NCBI RefSeq assembly: GCF_035594125.1
Contig: NC_087186.1
Location: forward strand, 1,235,228-1,299,227
Length of the DNA: 64,000 bases
From: Scylla paramamosain
Taxonomy: Eukaryota; Arthropoda; Malacostraca; Decapoda; Portunidae
Reading direction: 5' to 3'
Position numbers and translations under genes: made by a program. The notes beneath the pieces are model-generated. The model ran no database searches. It saw nothing but the letters and a program-made list of their open reading frames with translations, and was not told the origin of the DNA. Below, piece by piece: positions 17,844 to 30,389 of this stretch; within the stretch, counting starts at the first letter, position 1, and every line of letters starts with the position of its first letter.

Positions 17844-19430
17844 TCAAAAATTGATGAATAAGTGTCTTAAAACCTCCCTCTTCAAGGAATTCAAGTCATA
17901 GGAAGGTGGAAATACAGAAGCAGGCAGGGAGTTCCAGAGTTTACCAGAGAAAGGGATGAATGATTGAGAACACTGGTTAACTCTTGCGTTAGAGAGGTGG
18001 ACAGAATAGGGGTGAGAGAAAGAAGAAAGTCTTGTGCAGCGAGGCCGCGGAAGGAGGGGAGGCATGCAGTTAGCAAGATAAGAAGAGCAGTTAGCATGAA
18101 AATAGCGGTAGAAGACAGCTAGATATGCAACATTGCGGCGGTGAGAGAGAGGCTGAAGACAGTCAGTTAGAGGAGATGAGTTGATGAGACGAAAAGCTTT
18201 TGATTCCACCCTGTCTAGAAGAGCAGTATGAGTGGAACACCCCCAGACATGTGAAGCATACTCCATACATGGACGGATAAGGCCCTTGTACAGAGTTAGC
18301 AGCTGGGGGGGTGAGAAAAACTGCCGGAGACGTCTCAGAACACCTAACTTCATAGAAGCTGTTTTAGCTAGAGATGAGATGTGAAGTGCCCAGTTCAGAT
18401 TATAAGTAAAGGAAAGACCGAGGATGTTCAGTATAGAAGAGGGTGACAGTTGAGTGTCATTGAAGAAGAGGGGATAGTTGTCTGGAAGGTTGTGTCGAGT
18501 TGATAGATGCAGGAATTGAGTTTTTGAGGCATTGAACAATACCAAGTTTGCTCTGCCCCAATCAGAAATTTTAGAAAGATCAGAAGTCAAGCGTTTTGTG
18601 GCTTCCCTGCGTGATATGTTTACCTCCTGAAGGGTTGGACGTCTTTGAAAAGACGTGGAAAAGTGCAGGGTGGTATCATCAGCGTAGGAGTCGATAGGAC
18701 AAGAAGTTTGGTTTAGAAGATCATTAATGAATAATAAGAAGAGAGTGGGTGACAGAACAGAACCCTGAGGAACACCACTGTTAATAGATTTAGGAGAAGA
18801 ACAATGACCGTCTACCACAGCAGCAATAGAACGGTCAGAAAGGAAACTTGAGATGAAGTTACAAAGAGAAGGATAGAAACCGTAGGAGGGTAATTTGGAA
18901 ATCAAAGCTTTGTGCCAGACTCTATCAAAGGCTTTTGATATGTCCAACGCAACAGCAAAAGTTTCACCAAAATCTCTAAAAGAGGATGACCAAGACTCAG
19001 TAAGGAAAGCCATAAGATCACCAGTAGAGCGGCCTTGACGGAACCCATACTGGCGATCAGATAGAAGGTTGTGAAGTGATAGATGTTTAAGAATCTTCCT
19101 GTTGAGGAGAGATTCAAAAACTTTAGATCGGCAGGAAATTAAAGCAATAGGACGGTAGTTTGAGGGATTAGAACGGTCACCCATTTTAGGAACAGGTTGA
19201 ATGTAGGCAAACTTCCAGCAAGAAGGAAAGGTAGATGTTGACAGACAGAGCTGAAAGAATTTGACTAGGCAAGGTGCAAGCACGGAGGCACAGTTTCGGA
19301 GAACAATAGGAGGGACCCCATCAGGTCCATAAGCCTTCCGAGGGTTTAGGCCAGCGAGGGCATGGAAAACATTATTGCGAAGAATTTTAATAGGTGGCAT
19401 GAAGTAGTCAGAGGGTGGAGGAGAGGGAGG
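17844..19430 (-). pseudogene. LINE-1 reverse transcriptase domain
   Basis: An open frame of about 518 codons. RT blocks in order: YGPDGVPPIVLRNC, IQPVPKMGDRSNPSNYRPI, RQGRSTGDL, ALDISKAFDRVWH, SGVPQGSVLSP and the catalytic YADDTTLH, then thumb-type sequence (LGVLRRLRQFFSPPQ, YKGLIRPCMEYASHVWG) and a C-terminal region ending in HLFINF. The RT core is complete, but a one-base indel around 19,420-19,435 puts it out of register with the upstream endonuclease frame, so the full protein cannot be made. The ATG at 19,400 is therefore not the natural start. Confidence 0.85.
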
Positions 19431-20803
19431 AACAACCCAGAATCGCCCAAGGTAGAGTTTGTAGCAAAGGTTTGAGCGAAGAGTTCAGCTTTAGAAATAG
19501 ATGTGATAGCAGTGGTGCCATCTGGTTGAAATAGAGGAGAAAAAGAAGAAGAAGCAAAGTTATTGGAGATATTTTTGGCTAGATGCCAGAAGTCACGAGG
19601 GGAGTTAGAGCTTGAAAGGTTTTGACATTTTCTGTTAATGAAGGAGTTTTTGGCTAGTTGGAGAACAGACTTGGCATGGTTCCGGGCAGAAATATAAAGT
19701 GCATGAGATTCTGGTAATGGAAGGCTTAAGTACCTTTTGTGGGTCACCTCTCTATCATGTATAGCACGAGAACAGGCTGTGTTAAACCAAGGTTTAGAAG
19801 GTTTAGGACGAGAAAAAGAGTGAGGAATGTATGCCTCCATGCCAGACACTATCACCTCTGTTATGCGCTCAGCATACAAAGACGGGTCTCTGACACGGAA
19901 GCAGTAGTCATTTTAAGGAAAATCAGCAAAATACCTCCTCAGATCCCCCCAACTAGCAAAGGCAAAACGCCAGAGGCACCTTCGCTTAGAGGAATCCTGA
20001 GGAGGGATTGGAGAGATAGGACAAGATAAAGATATGAGATTGTGATCGGAGGAGCCCAACGGAGAAGAAAGGGTGACAGCATAAGCAGAAGGATTAGAGG
20101 TCAAGTAAAGGTCAAGAATGTTGGCCGTATTTCCAAGACGGTCAGGATTACGAGTAGGGTGTTGCACCAATTGCTGTAGGTCATGGAGGATAGCAAAGTT
20201 GTAGGCTAGTTCACCAGGATGGTCAGTGAAGGGAGAGGAAAGCCAAAGCTGGTGGTGAACATTGAAGTCTCCAAGAATGGAGATCTCTGCAAAAGGGAAG
20301 AGTGTCAGAATGTGCTCCACTTTGGAAGTTAAGTAGTCAAAGAATTTCTTATAGTCAGAGGAGTTAGGTGAGACGTATACAGCACAGATAAATTTAGTAT
20401 GAGAGTCACTCTGTAGTCGTAGCCAGATGGTGGAAAACTCGGAAGATTCAAGAGCGTGGGCACGAGAGCAGGTTAAGTCATTGCGCACATAAACGCAGCA
20501 TCCAGCTTTGGATCGAAAATGATAATAGAGAAAGTAGGAGGGAACAGAAAAGGGGCTACTGTCAGTTGCCTCATACACCTGAGTTTCAGTGAAGAAAAGA
20601 AGATGAGGTTTAGAAGAGGAGAGGTGGTGTACTACATATTGAAAATTAGATGTTAGACCGCGAATGTTGCAGAAGTTAATGAAGAAAAAGTTGAGGGGGG
20701 TGTCAAGACACTTAGGGTCGTCGACAGAAAGGCAGTCCGACCTGGGGATATTTGTGGTCCCCTCCCCATATGGGGACTCCGAGGCTGGTGTAGGAGTCGC
20801 CAT
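19346..20803 (-). pseudogene. LINE-1 AP-type endonuclease and linker
   Basis: It begins with an ATG at 20,803. The endonuclease region has [19 protein letters not shown], the [10 protein letters not shown] metal-binding motif and the SSDHNLIS motif, all typical of the APE domain that nicks target DNA in LINE retrotransposition. A TAA at 19,910-19,912 interrupts it; the related copy at 50.4 kb has a Trp codon there. The frame then continues (19,879-19,346) through a basic linker (RPKPSKPWFNTACSRA) until the frameshift near 19,425. It is the same polyprotein as the RT and is now inactive. Confidence 0.85.
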
Positions 20804-21013
20804 GATGATTTTAACATTTTTGAGTGAAGGGTGTGTGTGTTATTAGGTGCTTGTAGTTTTGTGTGGAGGAAGAGAGTTGTTTTTAGAGGGCAGGCTGTGA
20901 CTGCCCCCTTGTGTTGTGAGACACAAAGGGAAACGTTCAGTGAGGTCACAGCTGGGTTTAATGATAAGTTCACAGCACCCCCTGAACAGTGCTTTAGACC
21001 TCACTGGGAGTAA

Positions 21014-23335
21014 TTATCGTATCTGTGCCCTGTATAGCGTGAGGATGCCCCGTGGGTCGAGGGTGTTCGCCATCCTGCGCAGGGCAGAGACTCGGAGAGA
21101 GGTCTGGCGGGCGACGACAGCGATGTGGTGATCGATGCGTAGGCCGCGGTCCACAGACACGCCCAGGATCTTGATATAATCCTGAAGTGGCAGGCTCTTG
21201 CTTCCAAAACGCAGCTGTCCTGAGACTGCGTGTGAGGCACCTGGGGACCGCGAGATGACCATCGCCTGCGGATTTTCAGGAGCGAAGTTAACCTGCCACA
21301 TCTTTCCCCACTGCTCCGCCAGTCCGAGCTGCCTGTTCAGCTCAGTGACGGCACGCTGACTGTCGAGGCGGCAGTAGGAGCGGGAGAGTGTGCAGTCGTC
21401 GGCGTATGCTGCCACAGATGACAGCTGCCGGAGAAGGTCGTCGATGTATATGTTCCATAGAACTGGTCCCAAGACGGAGCCTTGTGGAACTGAGGCCCGG
21501 ACAGGAGAAGGCCTTGATGACTGCCCGTTGACCACTACCTGAAGGGTCCTACCCTGGAGGTAATCTTCTAGCAGCATTAACAGGTCACCTTGGACACCCT
21601 TGGCGCGAAGCTTTTCAATGAGCCCCGCGTGCCAGACCCCGTCAAAAGCCCCAGCAATGTCCAGGGCCACCACAAGGGTGTGCAGGCCTTCTTCCAGGAG
21701 GTCTTGCCAGTCCTTGGAGATGATGAGGAGGAGGTCTGCGGTGGATCTGCTAGGCCTGAAGCCAAACTGCCTCTCTGAGAGGAGGTGGTTCTCGCTCAGG
21801 TGTTGGTAGATGGCAGCAGCCACTATTTTCTCCAGCAACTTGCCCATCACTGAGAGCAGGGAGATGGGTCTGTAGTTGTTGGGTTCAGACCTTGAGTTTT
21901 TTTTATGGACCGGTACCACATGCGCTTCCTTCCATACTGAGGGCCACTTCTTCTCCCTCAAGCAAGATGTGAAGACGGTGGTGAAAGGAGCTGACAGCTC
22001 TCTAGCGCAGTGCTTGAGGAGCCGTGGGCTGACGTCATCCGGGCCTGTGGCTTTACCCACATCCACCGCACCGAGTACCCGCTCAACCTGCTCTGCCGTC
22101 ACCAAGACAGTGCTGACAGTGCAATCAATTTCCGGGGCCAGCTGTGGTACAGGTCGTGCCGAGTCGTCAATTTTCATCTTGTTGGCGAAAAGCTCGGCGA
22201 GGAGTGTGGCCTTGTCTGCACTGCTCGTGGCGGTGGATCCGTCAGGTCTGGTGAGTGGAGGAAGAGTCTCGCGGTGACATGCTCCTTGCTGCTCCTTCAC
22301 CAGATTCCAAAAGGTCTTGTTGCCAACCCCTGGGCCACTGAGCTTTCGCCTTCTGTCCTCCCTTAGCTGATTCCTCGCCCATCTGCAGATAGACGTCATC
22401 CTCGTCTTGTTCCTGCGTGACGGGTGTCGCTTGTACCTCACCCAGGCAGCATGCTTGGCCTCGGCAGATGCTCTGCAGCGAAAACCAAACCAGGCGGGAT
22501 CACCAGGCCTGGAGAGATATACTCGGCTGGGCACATGCTGCTGTTGGAGGCCAAGGAGCCTGGTGGTGAGGGTGCGTGCCTTGTTCTCAGCATCTCCCAT
22601 TAGAAGGGACTCCCAGTCCGTGTTCTCCATGTCTTGCTTCATGGATGGCCAGTCCGTCCTGTTCCAAAGCCAGACGGTACGCGGGATAGCGTCTTCCCTC
22701 GCCGTTTGCAGCTCGACCTGAGACAGTACAGCAAAGTGGTCTGAGGTGCCCGCTGGTCCTAGCTGCTGGCAACTGATGCTGGCTTCGGGTAGGTCTGTCA
22801 CCACAGGGTCCAGCAGCCCTCCCCGCTCGTGTGTAGGGAAGGTGACATGGTTGGTTAGGGCCTGAACAGTCAGGAGATTACTGAAGGCATCCTGCTCCAT
22901 GTGGAAGTTCAGGTCCCCCACTATCATCACATGGGAACACTTGTGACGCTGGAGCAGGGTGTCGAGTTCCTCCGTCAGGAAGTCTAGCGGGGCTCGTCCT
23001 TGTCTCGGGGGACGGTACATGACAGAGAGAAGCCCACTGTTATCTGCAAGTACCACTCTGAAGAACAGTGCCTCCATCAGGTGTGGCACGGCTACCTCAA
23101 GTTCCTGTGTTTGGAGGACGTCCTTAAAACAGGCAGCGACACCTCCGCCTGCTCTATTTTTTCGGTCCATCCTCACCCACAGGGAATAGCCTGATATTTT
23201 GCTGAACGTCGGCTCCACCTCGTCACTCAGCCACGTTTCTGTTACTGCGACAATGTCAGCACTATGTCTCAGCACGAAATTGTGGCTAAGGTCACCTACA
23301 TTGGTGCGGAGTCCTCTCACGTTGGCGGAGACCAC
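21014..23335 (-). CDS. LINE-2 ORF2: endonuclease plus reverse transcriptase, C-terminally truncated
   Basis: An open 773-codon frame. The APE endonuclease shows SANVRGLRTN, VTETWLSDEV, VGDLNFH and GTSDHFAV. A linker rich in Arg/Lys follows. The RT shows GPDDVSPRLLKH, YRPISLLSVMGK, FGFRPSRSTADL, ALDIAGAFDGVWH, VPQGSVLGPVLWNIY and the catalytic YADDCTL. The frame is open upstream of 23,335 into ORF1, and the first usable start is unclear (23,335 is GTG). The frame ends soon after the thumb, so the product would lack the C-terminal domain. Unlike LINE-1 it has no internal stop or frameshift. Confidence 0.85.
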   Translation of the reverse strand: MVSANVRGLRTNVGDLSHNFVLRHSADIVAVTETWLSDEVEPTFSKISGYSLWVRMDRKNRAGGGVAACFKDVLQTQELEVAVPHLMEALFFRVVLADNSGLLSVMYRPPRQGRAPLDFLTEELDTLLQRHKCSHVMIVGDLNFHMEQDAFSNLLTVQALTNHVTFPTHERGGLLDPVVTDLPEASISCQQLGPAGTSDHFAVLSQVELQTAREDAIPRTVWLWNRTDWPSMKQDMENTDWESLLMGDAENKARTLTTRLLGLQQQHVPSRVYLSRPGDPAWFGFRCRASAEAKHAAWVRYKRHPSRRNKTRMTSICRWARNQLREDRRRKLSGPGVGNKTFWNLVKEQQGACHRETLPPLTRPDGSTATSSADKATLLAELFANKMKIDDSARPVPQLAPEIDCTVSTVLVTAEQVERVLGAVDVGKATGPDDVSPRLLKHCARELSAPFTTVFTSCLREKKWPSVWKEAHVVPVHKKNSRSEPNNYRPISLLSVMGKLLEKIVAAAIYQHLSENHLLSERQFGFRPSRSTADLLLIISKDWQDLLEEGLHTLVVALDIAGAFDGVWHAGLIEKLRAKGVQGDLLMLLEDYLQGRTLQVVVNGQSSRPSPVRASVPQGSVLGPVLWNIYIDDLLRQLSSVAAYADDCTLSRSYCRLDSQRAVTELNRQLGLAEQWGKMWQVNFAPENPQAMVISRSPGASHAVSGQLRFGSKSLPLQDYIKILGVSVDRGLRIDHHIAVVARQTSLRVSALRRMANTLDPRGILTLYRAQIR

Positions 23336-23417
23336 GGTCAGGTGACAGCTGGGGCGTCGGTTCCCTTGCCTCCTCGCGTTGGCTTGGGAATGAGGTGTGG
23401 TGGTGAGGCGAGACGCA

Positions 23418-24617
<1,200 letters not shown>

Positions 24618-24659
24618 ATGTCTCTACTAGATGTCGCTCCTTTAACTCATATGAACAGT

Positions 24660-24775
24660 AAATACTTTTTTGGAGATTTTGGTGAAACTTTTGCTGTTGC
24701 CTTAAACATATCAAAAGCTTTTGATAGATTCTGGCACAAAACTTTGACATCCAAACTACCAGACTGTAAACATCT
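24660..24775 (+). pseudogene. small RT fragment related to LINE-1, plus strand
   Basis: The plus strand reads GDFGETFAVALNISKAFDR followed by a WHKTLTSKLP-like piece. This is clearly homologous to the RT block at about 18,880-18,975 in LINE-1 (minus). It covers only about 40 codons. It is flanked by the (CT)n array and by unassigned A/T-rich sequence. Confidence 0.8.
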
Positions 24776-24891
24776 TTATAAACAGTGACATGATGATTCC
24801 TCGTTAAACAATAAACCTTGATAAGATAAGGAGGCACAAACAAATTATTGATATATTCACAATTTAATGAGGACATTTGCATTAACGCGTT

Positions 24892-24933
24892 TTCTTCTTC
24901 TTCTTCTTCTTCTTCTTCTTCTTCTTCTTCTTT
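24892..24933. repeat. (TTC)n microsatellite
   Basis: About 14 TTC units. Confidence 0.95.
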
Positions 24934-25552
24934 CTATCTATCTTTCCTTCTTTTACTTGTGCCCTAAAGATAACGTAACGTTTGATCTTATAAACTAACC
25001 GTAATATTTTCAGTTGCATCATTATCAGAAGGTAAGGGGACACGACACTCTTCTCAAACAGACTAATGAATTTGCTGTTCTGAATCCACATCACCATCAT
25101 CATCACCAGCTTTTAAGTTAGCCTTATCCACAACTTCCTCCACTCATGTGTGTCGCGAGCTTGTGCACTCCAGCCCGACCCAGCAATAACTGCACAGTCC
25201 TAAGAGAGAATGACGAACACTAAACACTAGTATGCAGCCAACACCTAAGTTCAAACAAGTGAACGATGGGTGTCTTGTTCTCACATCATTCTTGCCTCAG
25301 TCACGTGTCATCTGTCAACCGTTCTTTGTTTTCTAGAAGTCTTTATCATTTCTCTTCATACTGTGGCTTACATCATGACCTTTGACTCTTTCTTCTTATA
25401 TTTTCTTTTGTGACGCCGCTCGTCGACCTTTTTTTTTTTTTTATTTAAACATAGGTACATTATCACCCGAAGGCGCACTGCCGTGCGCAACCTATTTTAG
25501 GGGTGGGACACAACACACAAATATAAATATAAAGATATATACATACATACTC
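24934..25552. other. unassigned stretch
   Basis: Ordinary-looking A/T-rich DNA with a CATCATCATC-type run near 25,090 and a T run at 25,430. No coding region or known element was recognised. Confidence 0.5.
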
Positions 25553-25965
<413 letters not shown>

Positions 25966-27436
25966 CATCCCCCTGATATGAGGGACGGAGGACGCGAAGA
26001 CGTTCCACAGTCTGGAGACTCGCCCCCAAAAGGTGCGCTGGTGTTGGCTGGAGCGGGAACGCGGCGCTTCCACTGAGTCACCACTGGATAACACTGTTCT
26101 CGTGTCCCGCGAGGTGACTCTGGTGGGCAGCCGTAGTCCCGCCAGATGTGGCACACTCTGCACCTGTGCCTTGTGGAACACCACAAGGGCCGCCACGTCC
26201 CTGCGGTGTTCTAGCGTGTCGACAGGAGCCTCAGGATGGGCTGGGGCACCTGCTGCTTCCACCAGTCGCAGCGCCCGTCGCTGGATGCCGTCGAGCTTGC
26301 TGATGTGTGTGGCAGCACAGGATATCCAGGAGAGGGCGGCATACTCTAAATAAGGCCGTATCTGGGCCTTGTAGAGCAAGAGCCTCCCTCTCCTGTCGAG
26401 CAAGTTGGCCACCCTCCTCAAGGAGGAGACTCGGTGTGAGGCCTTAAGGGCAATGTGTTTGACGTGGCGGTCAAACCGCAGCCCTCGATCCACCTCAACC
26501 CCCAGAATCTTGACGGACTCCTGAAGTTCGAGAGGAAGGCCACCAAATCTTAGCCCTCCCTCCACTGCTGGCTCGGCAGCGGGGGATCGAGAAACTACCA
26601 TTGCCTGTGTCTTTTCCGGAGCAAAGGTCACCTGCCAGCGTGCCCCCCATTCCTGTATCACCCCAAGCTGCTGATTGATCTCTTCAGCAGCACGCACACT
26701 TTCGTGTCGAGGGTAGGTACAGGAGAGAGTGCAATCGTCAGCATAAGCTGAGACCGCCGGCAGCTGTCGGAGAAGATCGTCCACGTAGATGTTCCACAGG
26801 ACTGGCCCCAGCACCGAGCCCTGTGGCACTGACGCTCTCACCGGGAGGGACTCGGACCCTTGCCCATTGACAACGACCTGGAGGGTCCTTCCTTGGAGGT
26901 AGTCGCCAAGGAGCTGAAGGAGGTCACCCTGGATCCCCTTTGCCCTCAGCTTTTCCAGAAGGCCCCCATGCCAGAACCTGTCGAAGGCACCTGCTATATC
27001 CAGGGCACCACAACAGTCGAGGCCGCCGTCAAGGGCGTCCTGCCAGCCCCCGGTGAGGAGCATGAGGAGATCGGAGGTGGACCGCCCAGGTCTGAACCCA
27101 AACTGTTGGTCCGAGAGGAGGTAATTGTCCTGGAGGTGGCGACACACCACATCTGCCACCACCCTCTCGAACACTTTCCCCACCACACAGAGCAGGGAGA
27201 TGGGTCGATAATTTTTTGGGTCAGACCCGGAGCTCCTCTTGTGTACGGGAACTACCCGGGCCTCTTTCCACACTAAGGGCCAGGTATTTTCCCATAAGCA
27301 GGCAGAGAAGACTGTGGTGAGGGGTACAGCCAGCTCGCGAGCACATTGTTTCAAAACGTGCGGGCTGATGTTGTCGGGACCGGTAGCTTTTTGTACATCG
27401 AGCCCCTGCAGCAGACGCTCGACAATCCCCTGCGTC

Positions 27437-28106
27437 TGTAATAGGCACTACTTTGCATGAAGAAAAGAATGGATATAAGAGTAGAATTAGAAGGAAATTA
27501 GAGACGCGTTAGAGAATCTAACGCCAGTATTAGAAGAATTGTGCAAGAGGTGAACAGGACGTTGAATTGATAACAGCCAAGCTTAACTATAAACAGCCGG
27601 TTTCTTTTATGCCCATTCAGCTTGTTAAACGCTTACCTCCCATTGGGTGGAGATTAAAACGTCATTCGTTTTGCTTGATATTATTGGCTATGGAAATCTA
27701 TGACGTATGCCTCGACACCTCTCGGACAATCCTCAAGTCACTTTTAGAATGGGTAGCAGCCAGTCACCAAGATAGTACAGACGCACAACCCGTGTCGCTC
27801 TGACTTGAGTTACTCAAAGACTTAGACTCTGATCAAGACGCAAGAGTCTTAATAACTTTGCTTATAATCTTAGTCGTGTGATTAAGTAGTAAAGAAGTGC
27901 ACTGTTGTTGAGCTGTAAAGACAATTTATATTTTCTAAATAAATTTGCAACACGTCAGACTAACTTTGATAACCCACTTGCACAAGGATGTTGTGAGTAA
28001 TGATTAACAAGAAAGAAAATCATCGTCTCCGATACCAAGCTACGCCCACCGACACATAGTCGCCACAGAAGCTAGAGACAGTGTGCACACAAACACGACG
28101 CACACA
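27437..28106 (+). repeat. 5' LTR of element 2 (670 bp)
   Basis: It matches 36,324-36,993 with about nine substitutions and no indels. It starts TGTAATAGGC and ends ACGCACACA. A poly(A) signal AATAAA lies at 27,938-27,943. Confidence 0.95.
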
Positions 28107-28107
28107 G

Positions 28108-28126
28108 TGGTGTTCAGCTTATTGGG
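28108..28126 (+). promoter_or_regulatory. presumed primer-binding site of element 2
   Basis: TGGTGTTCAGCTTATTGGG begins one base after the LTR, the expected place for a primer site starting TGG. The matching tRNA was not identified. Confidence 0.5.
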
Positions 28127-28782
28127 ATTCTGAAGCCTAAACAACCTCCGAAGAGAAAGAAGAGTTTACAAACATTAGAAACAAACAACAGAAGCAGCTA
28201 CGGAAACAACAGCAATAACGCTTTCCCAGCCAACACAGTGAGTCAAGGTCAACCCCGCAAGTGTGCACAAGTCCCGCACCGCGCCGCACCGCGCCATATC
28301 TCATCACACTCCCGAGCCACTACTCACACGATCAAACTCAAGAGTAACTCTCAATTAATATCACCAAACAACGAGACCAATATCTAAATACTAAGAAGAG
28401 ACTTAGAAGAGGAAACCGCAGCCAGAGACGAGAGCAGGATCAGCGCCGCCCCCAGCAGCCGCCGCACAAAGCCATCAGCCACAGCACGCCGCCAGCAGCA
28501 GCCGCACACAGCCATCAGCCACAGCACGCCGCCACCAGCAGCCGCCGCTCAAGAGGACATCGCTACTCACTTGTCTATACTTTGGTAACAGTATTCAACC
28601 TGTCATTCATTAATGTAATTATATTCATGTAATATTTTATCTAATACCCAGTGCACCAAGAGTTTGTGTATGCCTGAGGAGTGACTGAGCACGAAGAAAC
28701 ATTGAGTATATCTGCATTATTGTAAAGCGTCTCCCAACATTATCACACACACTACCCATCATCATAGGACAAGGTATGTAAA
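28127..28782 (+). other. long leader of element 2
   Basis: A non-coding leader of about 650 bp between the primer-binding site and gag. It includes a GC-rich CAG/CCG stretch with a 40-bp tandem duplication (28,471 and 28,511, each starting GCCATCAGCCACAGCACGCC). A consensus splice donor AAG|GTATGT lies at 28,773/28,774. Confidence 0.65.
28773..28774 (+). promoter_or_regulatory. candidate splice donor for env mRNA
   Basis: CAAG|GTATGT, a strong donor consensus, lies in the leader before the gag start. Errantivirus env is made from a spliced RNA that joins the leader to a site at the end of pol. Confidence 0.5.
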
Positions 28783-29843
28783 TTGTACACATGTATGCCA
28801 CTACCTATTCAAGTTTCAAGTCGAACTAGTCCTATCTTTACTCGCAGTTTACGAGCTTTACGTGAAAGTAGAAACTCCACCATGACAAACGCTAACGTAG
28901 TAAAACATTCAATCATCACCACTATTGCTGATATCCCCAAATTCAGTGGAGAACCTGATACAATTTATTTAAATCAGTATGTCAAAAGAATAAAAACTTT
29001 GATCAAAAACAAAGGTATTGTTGAGGATAACTTAAAAATAGAATGTTTCAAAGAACACATTGACGCTGTTAAGGGCACAGCTCGTCACGTCATAGTATAT
29101 TCACATTTAGACAACATCAAAACATTTGATGAGTACATCAAAGCTTTTAAAAAGCACTTCACAACAAAAAGCGATAGAGATCCAATACGCGCCATGGTCA
29201 AGTTTTTTTTAAAATAGCTCCAGAACAAAACGAGACACAAACAGCATTCATTTCAAGGTTGAATACACAAGCAAGAGACATTGAAGCAATCTTTGAAAAC
29301 TCAGATTGATCTGTGAAAAATGAACCCAAACAAATTTCCTTGAAAAACATGGCTCTCGTTATGATGCTAGCACAAATTGTCAAATCAAACAAGGGTATAG
29401 TACAGGAAAGACTCTATAAAGACATCAAACCAAACATACAGTTAGGTGAGGTAGATTGCCTACTCAAAGGCTATGTAAAAATAGATCCTACTTGCAGTAC
29501 ATATGTGTTAGCTGCTAGCTCAGACTCACGCACACCAACTACACAAAGGCAAGGACGATCACAATCTAGAACCAGAATGTCAACACCCTATAATTGTAGG
29601 AGTCCTTCTAGACAAAGACAAACAATTGAATGTTACAATTGCCACAAATTTGGACACTCTGCAAGGGACTGCTACGCTAATATCACCTGTTCCAAATGTC
29701 AGTATAAAGGTCACAAAGAATCAGTATGTAGAAATCCTCCTTGGTGTACTTATCATCACAGAATTGGGCACAGGACAGTAGACTGTCGTGCTAGAAGTCA
29801 GGATTTTCGCAATGGCCAAAAAGAGAAAAACAGTACAACTTAG
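28783..29843 (+). pseudogene. gag: Gag of element 2, broken
   Basis: The likely start is ATG at 28,881 (MTNANVV). The N-terminal capsid part (FSGEPDTIYLNQYVKRIKTL) runs to a stop at 29,215. A frameshift at a T run (29,203-29,210) moves it to the next frame, which has an in-frame TGA at 29,307-29,309 and then continues to 29,843. The C-terminal part has a basic SR-rich stretch and three knuckles: CYNCHKFGHSARDC and CSKCQYKGHKESVC (CX2CX4HX4C), plus a variant with His in place of the second Cys (CTYHHRIGHRTVDC). It would bind RNA and build the particle. The lesions make it non-functional. Confidence 0.82.
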
Positions 29844-30372
29844 TCACTTCATCAGTAGCCAACAGACGGTCAACTCGCCACATTTCATATCAAAACCAGG
29901 AAATAAAGAAATCCAAAGCACAGCCATCGCACTCCAACTTAGATAAAAGCCAGGAAGTAAAGGAAGTTATCTATATAAATGACAACTCCGGAGGTCCGCT
30001 CATAGCCGGACGAGTGTTTGATGAACCCAGTCACATGTTTCTAGACACAGGAGCACGTATAAACTTAATCAGTCTAGATTTTCTAAGAAAAGCGAAACCT
30101 GGTTTGGTCATTATTGAGCCAACCACATTCAACATTCATGGAGTTACCGGAAACAAACTCACACCTTTAGGAGAAACACAGATAACTGTAACTTTTGGGA
30201 ACTATTACATGTTTGAATTAACAGCTGTTGCGATAGAACAGCAAGCGTTCCCAGGAAACTTACTCATTGGATATGACACAATGCGAGATGAAGACATAAC
30301 TATCTTCCCTGCGAAGGAAGGAGTTAAAATATCTTACAATCTACCATTCGTTATATCTACCATTCGTTAACA
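29832..30372 (+). pseudogene. protease region of element 2
   Basis: The -1 frame relative to gag is open from before the gag stop and reads into a retroviral-type aspartic protease with FLDTGARINLI (DTGA active site) and a second conserved block LLIGYDTM. It ends at a stop caused by a 16-bp tandem duplication (30,341-30,356 repeated from 30,357) that shifts the frame before RT. The gag end has G_AAA_AAC at 29,825-29,831, a possible but non-canonical slip site. Confidence 0.75.
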
Positions 30373-30389
30373 CCCGCAGCCAAGATGTT

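Larger units (their letters stand above)
17737..21010 (-). mobile_element. LINE-1: Jockey/CR1-group non-LTR retrotransposon
   Basis: A minus-strand element with an endonuclease (20,803-19,913), linker, and reverse transcriptase (to 17,844). It then has a 3' UTR with a motif reading GTTGCCCTTGGCCAGTG on the minus strand and an A/T-rich tail abutting the satellite at about 17,737. The sequence from 20,803 to about 21,010 may be its 5' UTR. Both large domains are recognisable but broken by a stop and a frameshift. Relatives in this window are at 50,365-51,150, 24,660-24,775 and 61,533-61,598. The clade call is by motif style only. Confidence 0.85.

Noticed and set aside
29825..29831. Frameshift heptamer for element 2 as strong as that of element 1
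   Set aside because: The site reads GAAAAAC, whose first base does not fit the X_XXY_YYZ rule. The -1 register of protease is real but this slip site is only a possibility.
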